In this document: positions 57,998 through 64,000 of the stretch, piece by piece
Layout: every line of letters starts with the position of its first letter
Numbering within the stretch: the first letter of the stretch is position 1
Assembly: GCA_001792895.1 (NCBI GenBank)
Contig: MARA01000008.1
Span: forward strand, 1,178,001 to 1,242,000
From: Lentinus brumalis
Taxonomy: Eukaryota > Basidiomycota > Agaricomycetes > Polyporales > Polyporaceae
DNA length: 64,000 nucleotides
Direction of reading: 5' to 3'
Made by a program: the position numbers and the translations under genes
The notes under the pieces: generated by a model
What the model saw: the letters and a program-made list of their open reading frames with translations, nothing else
Told to the model about the DNA's origin: nothing
The model's database searches: none

Positions 57998-59425
57998 GTC
58001 GGTCACAGGGGACTATTCTCGGCGCACTGATCAAGATGCTCGCTACAGACAGGAGAGCCGTATGCGCTGATGCTCTCGTCGGCGCGCTAGCTTCCGACCT
58101 GACACAAGCCAGCCGTCCCTGCTCTCCAACTTGCCCTTCAGGCTTGCCCCCCTCAAGTCCGACGGACGCTGTCCGTTCTTGCATCAGGACGCTACATAGC
58201 AACGTCGGCCTATCCCCACGTATTCGTCTCGACGAGTGGGAGAAACAGAAGCGCTCCTGGTGATCCAACGGTCTTACACACGACGTCGGCGGGCGAGGAC
58301 GGTATGTCCGTTGCGACTGCCGTGCGCCCTGGTGCTGACGACGTACCGCCGCATCCACAATGGACAGATACATCTGTATTCGTTCTAGACGTACCAGGCT
58401 TGCATGCACTGGGCCTTGTTCAACAAACATGTTGTCGGAGCTGCATAAGTAGGCGAGCTACGTCCGGCTGCGTCGCTACCGTAACGCATCAGACATCGGC
58501 TTTCATTGCGTCATGCTGCGTGTTTCTGCTTCGGAAGACTTAAACCTTTCACATCTAGTTCAATTCAATATCTTCGCAATCATGAGAAGGAGTGAACTAC
58601 TTACGAGAAGCCTTCTCATCGTTCTCTGCGAGGCACCATCGTTTGCTGATGGAAGTTACCATAAACGAGCTATCCTTTGTGGCACGTCTGCGTGCGGTGG
58701 GCGAACTGACCGTCTGCTGTGTGTTTTCTTTCGCTCAATGTTGTTCATCTAGGATACGTATGTGTTCCGAGAGAGATGACGGTGACGATGCCTAGCTAAT
58801 TGAGGTAGCATGGGTGTTGTCAGATCCCTCGACGGGCGCGGCGGAACATGGTAAGCATGGATTGTCTGTCTCTCATGCTCCTCTTCTTTGCCATCAACGC
58901 CGCCTTCCCCCACAGTATAGAGTCGGATTCATCAGATTCATATGGCCTGATAAGCATAAGCCCGGTGGAGAAGCCGTCGCACTCCTTCGCAACGCCCACG
59001 ACCCGGCGGGCGTCCTCGCTCAGGTCGCTGCCCGTTCATGTTCTCTGCATAGAATTCCGATGTCCGCGGTTCAGAATGGCTTCGGCTCGCCAGGCCTCCC
59101 GGATCGTGCATGCGTGGTGCTCGCGGAGATGAAATGCCAGTGCAGTCCGTGCGTCCTCAAATATCTTCTCGGCTCTTGGGCCTAACGCACCAGGATAGGG
59201 TTGGGCCGGACGGGCCTGTACAGGACAATGCCCGCTCCCGTTTTGTCTAGGACGCCCGCAGATCACGACTGGTCTCCGGCCACCAACGGAGGTTCCATTC
59301 AATGCTCCGCCACCCATAACATGCTTCGGTCCGGATGTATAAGACGTCTGCCTGTCGGAGACCGTGACCCTGGCCCCCACATTCATACCCCACCTCACTT
59401 GGTCTGCTCTTCCCTTTGACTGGCC
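57998..59425. other. long intergenic region between PPR-like gene and P450
   Basis: About 1.4 kb. It should hold the PPR 3' untranslated region and the P450 promoter. Short open frames exist (for example plus 58848-59132, minus 59036-59398) but I recognise nothing in them and no exon chain is convincing. A small unrecognised gene at 58800-59190 is possible. Confidence 0.4.
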
Positions 59426-61846
59426 ATGCTTGCCTATCTCCTGGTGCTCGGAAGTGCTTTCTGGGCGATATGGCAGCTCGTGCGCCCCCTATTTGAGAGG
59501 TCGCCGTTGGACGTCGTTCCAGGCCCCCTTCGAAGTCAATACTATCTGGTACGTTGGATAACTGCTTCCTATTCCCGTTTCCCTGTGGGGCTCACCTCAA
59601 GATCAGGTAACCTGGAGCAGCTCTTCGACCGAGATGCATGGGGTTTTCACGACGAGCTCGCACAGAAGTACGGTGCCAGTGTTGTGAAGATACATGCCGT
59701 ACTAGGCGTCAGTTGATTGCATCCCTTTCCTTCATCCCTTCTGATCCTGAGGGTCCGGTCCAGCGCAAATGGCTATACGTGTTCGATCCTGCAGCGTTAC
59801 GCAGTATCGTTCTCAAGGAGCAGGGGACATACGATCAGATTCCATGGCTCATCGAGTAAGGCTGACCCGCTTTCAAGTTGTGCCACTAACTGATCTCGTA
59901 ATACAGGAGTACTCGCTTACTGCTGGGTGAAGGCATCCTAGGCGTTCTGGGTACGTTTTTGTTTATCTCACGAATACGAGCCGACGTTACAACGCTCATC
60001 ACTCGGACCTGTAGGCGAGGCACATCGGCGGCAGCGGAAGATGCTGACGCCTGTATTCTCGGAGAACAATCTCCGGAACTTGACACCTGTATTCTACGAA
60101 GTGGCAGACAGGGTGAGTGCTATCGGGTATCTCTCCGTACACGTCACTGACGGAGCCATGCAGCTTGTGGATGGCATCTCGCGGCGCGTGACGAACAACG
60201 CTCAGGACCTGGACATGCTCGACTGGATGGGTCGTGCCGCGCTCGAAATCTTCGGGCAGGCGGGATTAGGCCACTCGTTTGATCCGCTCACCTCTGATGA
60301 CGCCTCTGACCCCTACACCATGGCGGCCAAGGCCTACCTGTGCGTCCATGATGCTCCCGACTCCAGAGTGTTTCATAGTGCTGACGATATCGTTGTAGTC
60401 CATTGTCGTTCACGCCGCTCATGGTGGCAATGCGGCAAGCCAGTCCGCTCCTGACCAAACTCGGACCGACATGGTTCCGTCGCTGGCTTGTCGATCGCAT
60501 CCCGTTCAAGCAGGTTCGGGAACTGAAACACGTCGTCGATGTCCTGTACGACACGTCTGCGCGGATTATCGAGGACAAGAAGGCAGCTCTGGAGAAGGGA
60601 GAAATCGCTGTGGGCAAAGACATCATCAGCATTCTTCGTAAGCACAGACCCACCTCGCTCAGACCGAGAACTGGACCTCACGCTATCTCCTCTAGTGAAG
60701 GCAAACATGGCCGCGAAAGAGGAGGACAGGCTGCCGGACGAACAGATCAAAGGACAGATGAAGTGCGTTCACGGGTACATCGTAATGCGGTATACAGAAG
60801 CTCACATCGAATTCTCGCAGCATCATGCTGTTCGCTGCGACGGATACCACTTCTCACATGATGGCTCAGGCCCTCCAGCTTCTTTGCGAGCACCCTGATA
60901 TCCAAGAGAAGGTGCGGCAGGAGATCTTGGCGTCCCGCAACGGGCAGCATGTCGCCTACGACCAACTGCACGCGCTTCCCTTGCTGGACGCCGTCTGTAA
61001 GGAGACGCTACGCCTGTGAGTGGTATCACCTCTGCGACATGATTTATCAACTGTCGGTCTGACTGCTCGTTATATAGATATCCTCCGACGCCTATCGTGC
61101 TTCGCGAGTAAGATCTCGACATCCTCTCGACGTCCTCTGGTCGCGAACTCACGATGCATACTTACCAGAGCCTTCGAGGACGCAAGCCTCCCGCTGTCTG
61201 AGCCCATATGCAGCTCAGACGGGACGATGATCGACAGCATCCCTATTCCGAAGGGGACCAACGTACTTGTGGCGGTGCGGGCCTGCAACCGCCACAAAGC
61301 CTTGTGGGGAGACGACGCGGAGGAGTGGAAGCCGGAGCGGTGGCTGAAGCCTCTGCCCAAGGCGGTCGAGAACGCCTCCTTGCCAGGGGTATACTCGAAC
61401 ATGTGCGTCGTCCGTCCCGCCTATGTCATGCCCTTGCCTCTCTCACTAACGTTGCCTCCTCCCTCCTCGATGTAGGATGACGTTCGTAGGGGGCGGCCGC
61501 TCTTGCATGTAAGTGCAGTTTGAGACTCTGCCATGCGAAAGACTTCATGACGCTCACCCGATGTTGGTCTGGTAACACAGTGGTTTCAAGTTTGCGCAGA
61601 TCGAGATGAGTACGTACCTCGATGGCATTTCGGTGATGCACAAACCCATACTGACTCGTCGACCTGCGATCCGCAGAGGTCATCCTGTCCACGCTCCTCG
61701 CCAACTTCACCTTCGCGCTCTCGGAGAAGCCGATCGTGTGGAACATTTCCGCCATCACCTTCCCGTCCGTCAGCAAAGAGAGCGAGAAGCCCGAGATGTG
61801 GCTCAAGGTGGGGAGGTATCATGAGGACGAACACTCGGAGGTATGA
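59426..61846 (+). CDS. cytochrome P450 monooxygenase
   Basis: Fourteen exons starting at ATG 59426, about 547-566 residues. Exons from 59752 on are phase-consistent: 59752-59855, 59907-59950, 60015-60112, 60164-60339, 60399-60637, 60696-60762, 60821-61015, 61078-61107, 61169-61402, 61476-61508, 61581-61609, 61677-61846. An N-terminal hydrophobic anchor (MLAYLLVLGSAFWAIW) precedes a proline-rich hinge VVPGPLRS. Motifs: C-helix HRRQRK, I-helix AATDTTS, K-helix ETLR, PERW, and heme loop FVGGGRSCIGF with the axial Cys. The product is an ER-anchored oxidase. Skipping the first putative intron (59549-59606) shifts the frame; reading through it adds 19 residues. Substrate and CYP family not assigned. 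Confidence 0.88.
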
Positions 61847-62617
61847 GTGACCGTCGGAACACCATGGCACGTTTGCTTTTGCAGACTGGTCTGTGAGTAC
61901 TGTACATATATCGCCCTGTGAGTGATACCCGTAATGTACCGATAGCATTCGTTATAGTCTGGACGAGGGTGCGTGCCCAGGGACACGATACTTGACCTGT
62001 ACAAGTATGCAGAGTTCGACATACCACTAGGATGACCACAAACTCTGCGCCGTCCGGTGCGTCGAGTTCTCTCCTACATACTTTCTCAATCATCCTTGTT
62101 CCTTAGGCTCGTCGCTCGCGACCTGGCGCCTCAAGCGCTTGAGGCTTGCGAGCGGAACCGGCTGACGAGTCTTTCCAACCCTCACAGCGATGGGGCTACT
62201 ACACATTGTTGATTTGAGATGAATACGCACGCGAGCACAGTTGTATTCGTCAGGGTTTGATTCCACGTTCACATGGCACGCAGCACGATACATGAAGCAT
62301 TGAGCGGGGATTATTCATTGATGGATGCAGGAGCAATAGAACAGCAAGTACAGTACGTGAGCGTGCGGCGTAAGTGTGTCAGTATGAATATCTAGATGCA
62401 AGTATCATATATCATCATATCGTGGAGGTCGCGGATGGGGTGGGGCGGGGAGGGAGGGGTTGTGTGGAAGGGGTTGCGTGAGAGGGGATGCCAAACAAGA
62501 CCTGAGCGTAACCGGGGGTACTTTTGCGCAAGCGAGAGCACGGACAAACAAGACGAGAAAGCAGACGAGACGAGACGAGACGGGAGAAGGGAAAGCACGA
62601 CTACCGTCGCCCGTCCC
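61847..62617. other. convergent intergenic region between P450 and HSP60
   Basis: Both genes end here. No coding block or RNA gene is supported. A CGAGA/GACGA-rich purine stretch lies near 62555-62590. Confidence 0.5.
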
Positions 62618-63999
62618 TTAGAACCCGCCCATACCACCCATACCACCCATGCCGCCCATACCGCCCATCGCGCCACCCGCCGCCTTCGGCTCATCAGCCT
62701 CGACGATGCACGCCTCGCTCGTCGTGAGCAGGCTCGCAACGCCGGCCGCGTCAATGAGCGCCGTGCGCACGACCTTGAGCGGGTCAACGATACCCGCAGC
62801 GATCATGTCGACGTACTCGCCCTTGCTCGCGTCGTAGCCCCACGAGAACTTGTCCGCCGTGCCGTAGTTGTTCAGCAGCGTGCCGACGATCACGCTCGCC
62901 TCCTCGCCCGCGTTCGACATGATCGTCCGCGCGGGGTACGTCAGCGCGCGGCGGATGATCGACACGCCGAGCTCCTGGTCGAAGTTCGCGGTGGGGATCG
63001 GCTTGGCGTCGGGCGAGACGGGGGAGGTGCCGTGTGCGCCGGGGGTGGACGAGGCGAGCGCGAGGGACGCCTTGAGCAGCGCGACACCACCGCCGGGGAG
63101 AATGCCCTCCTCGACGGCAGCACGGGTCGCGTTCAGCGCGTCGTCGTAGCGGTCCTTCTTCTCACCGACCTCAACCTCGGACGAACCGCCGACCTTGATG
63201 ACGGCGACACCGCCCGACAGCTTCGCGAGACGCTCCTGGAGCTTCGTGCGGTCGTACTCGGAGGTCGTGCGGTCCTCGATGAGCGCGCGGATCTGCTCAC
63301 AGCGGGCCTGGATCGCGTCCTTCGAGCCATCGCCGTTGAGCAAGACGGTGTCTTCCTTCGTGATGGTAATAGCGCCCGTCGAGCCGAGCATGTCGATGGT
63401 AGCATGGTCGAGCTTGATGTCGAGCTCGTCAGTGAAGACCGTGCCGCCGGTGAGGATGGCGAGGTCGCCAAGGATGGACTTGCGGTTGTCACCGAAGCCG
63501 GGAGCCTTGACCGCGCACACCTGGAGCTGGCCACGGAGCTTGTTGACGACGCACGCAGCGAGCGCCTCGCCGTCGACGTCCTCCGCGACGATGACGAGCG
63601 GGCGGCGAGCCTGCGCAGCGGCCTCGAGGGAAGGAAGGATATCCTGGATGGAGGAAATCTTCTTCTCCGAGAGCAGGATGAGCGGCTTCTCGTACTCGAC
63701 CTTCTGGCTCTTGACGTCGGTCACGAAGTACGGCGAGATGAAGCCACGGTCGAAGCGCATGCCCTCCGTGATCTCAATCTCGTCCTCGATTGTGCGGCCC
63801 TCCTTGACGGTGATGACGCCCTCCTTGCCGACCTTCTCCATGGCCTGGGCAATGAGGTTGCCGACGTGCGCGTCGCCGTTGGCAGAGATCGTCGCAACCT
63901 GCGCGATCTCGGCCGTGGTGGTGATCGTCTTCGCGTGGGCGGAGAGGAACTCGACAACACGGTCGACGGCCGCTTGCGAGCCGCGGCGGAGGTCCATGG
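62618..63999 (-). CDS. hsp60: mitochondrial chaperonin HSP60, N-terminus outside window
   Basis: Open from the right edge of the window to the stop at 62618. Group I chaperonin landmarks are clear: [26 protein letters not shown]-type segment ([19 protein letters not shown]), [33 protein letters not shown], and the C-terminal GGM repeats ending in GGF typical of mitochondrial HSP60. It folds imported proteins in the matrix as an ATP-driven ring. About 460 residues are present; the targeting peptide and first ~120 residues lie beyond the edge. A small insertion around [18 protein letters not shown] lies between conserved blocks. No intron is seen in this part. Confidence 0.95.
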   Translation of the reverse strand, partial: MDLRRGSQAAVDRVVEFLSAHAKTITTTAEIAQVATISANGDAHVGNLIAQAMEKVGKEGVITVKEGRTIEDEIEITEGMRFDRGFISPYFVTDVKSQKVEYEKPLILLSEKKISSIQDILPSLEAAAQARRPLVIVAEDVDGEALAACVVNKLRGQLQVCAVKAPGFGDNRKSILGDLAILTGGTVFTDELDIKLDHATIDMLGSTGAITITKEDTVLLNGDGSKDAIQARCEQIRALIEDRTTSEYDRTKLQERLAKLSGGVAVIKVGGSSEVEVGEKKDRYDDALNATRAAVEEGILPGGGVALLKASLALASSTPGAHGTSPVSPDAKPIPTANFDQELGVSIIRRALTYPARTIMSNAGEEASVIVGTLLNNYGTADKFSWGYDASKGEYVDMIAAGIVDPLKVVRTALIDAAGVASLLTTSEACIVEADEPKAAGGAMGGMGGMGGMGGMGGF

Positions 64000-64000
64000 G

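Noticed and set aside
58848..59398. Gene between PPR-like and P450 genes
   Set aside because: Opposing short open frames only, no recognised motif and no convincing exon chain.
62649..63149. Plus-strand open frames opposite HSP60
   Set aside because: They are the antisense of a strongly conserved chaperonin coding sequence.

Overview
The window is nuclear DNA of a filamentous basidiomycete, most likely a wood-decay agaricomycete such as a polypore. The evidence is the GC-rich coding sequence, many 45-65 nt GT-AG introns, a FunK1-type fungal kinase, an F-box/leucine-rich-repeat protein and a 14-exon P450. No database was searched; all family calls rest on motifs read in the sequence.

Left flank (1-11778): the 3' part of an alpha/beta hydrolase, a decayed aminoglycoside-phosphotransferase-like kinase, a FunK1 kinase, an F-box protein, a small three-exon unknown gene on the minus strand, and a complete SWI3/RSC8-type chromatin-remodelling subunit (SWIRM, ZZ and SANT domains) on the minus strand. 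Right flank (55662-64000): a complete PPR-like helical-repeat protein divergent from the SWI3 side, a cytochrome P450, and the C-terminal two thirds or more of mitochondrial HSP60.

Between them (10748-55899) lies a head-to-tail tandem array of four units of 11053, 10976, 10770 and 10823 bp plus a partial fifth. Every unit starts inside SWI3 exon 2. It carries the first ~324 codons of SWI3 (whole SWIRM domain), the divergent promoter, and (except in unit 1, where it is lost) the first ~79 codons of the PPR gene. Then comes a ~9.3-9.5 kb insert, here called X. The only full SWI3 is at the left edge and the only full PPR gene at the right edge, so X is flanked everywhere by direct copies of the same ~1.5 kb two-gene head segment.

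X has the same layout in each unit: a GC-rich left part; a minisatellite of 3 or 4 repeats of ~320 bp with built-in hairpins; an intron-dense minus-strand arm (A); a ~0.9 kb core almost identical in all four units and containing a perfect 10-bp-arm hairpin; a spacer; and an intron-dense plus-strand arm (B) that runs up to the next SWI3 fragment. None of the X arms matches a family I recognise, and no transposon ends were found.

Most striking points: (1) three of the four truncated SWI3 copies stay open across the breakpoint and could make SWIRM proteins with new X-encoded tails; (2) the 227-residue exon-1 product is identical in the intact gene and in three truncated copies although about 15 silent differences separate the two SWI3 sequence types, whereas the PPR fragments carry mostly replacement changes; (3) a microindel-rich stretch (about 40850-47900) may be an assembly-quality artefact and should be checked before any copy there is called a pseudogene.
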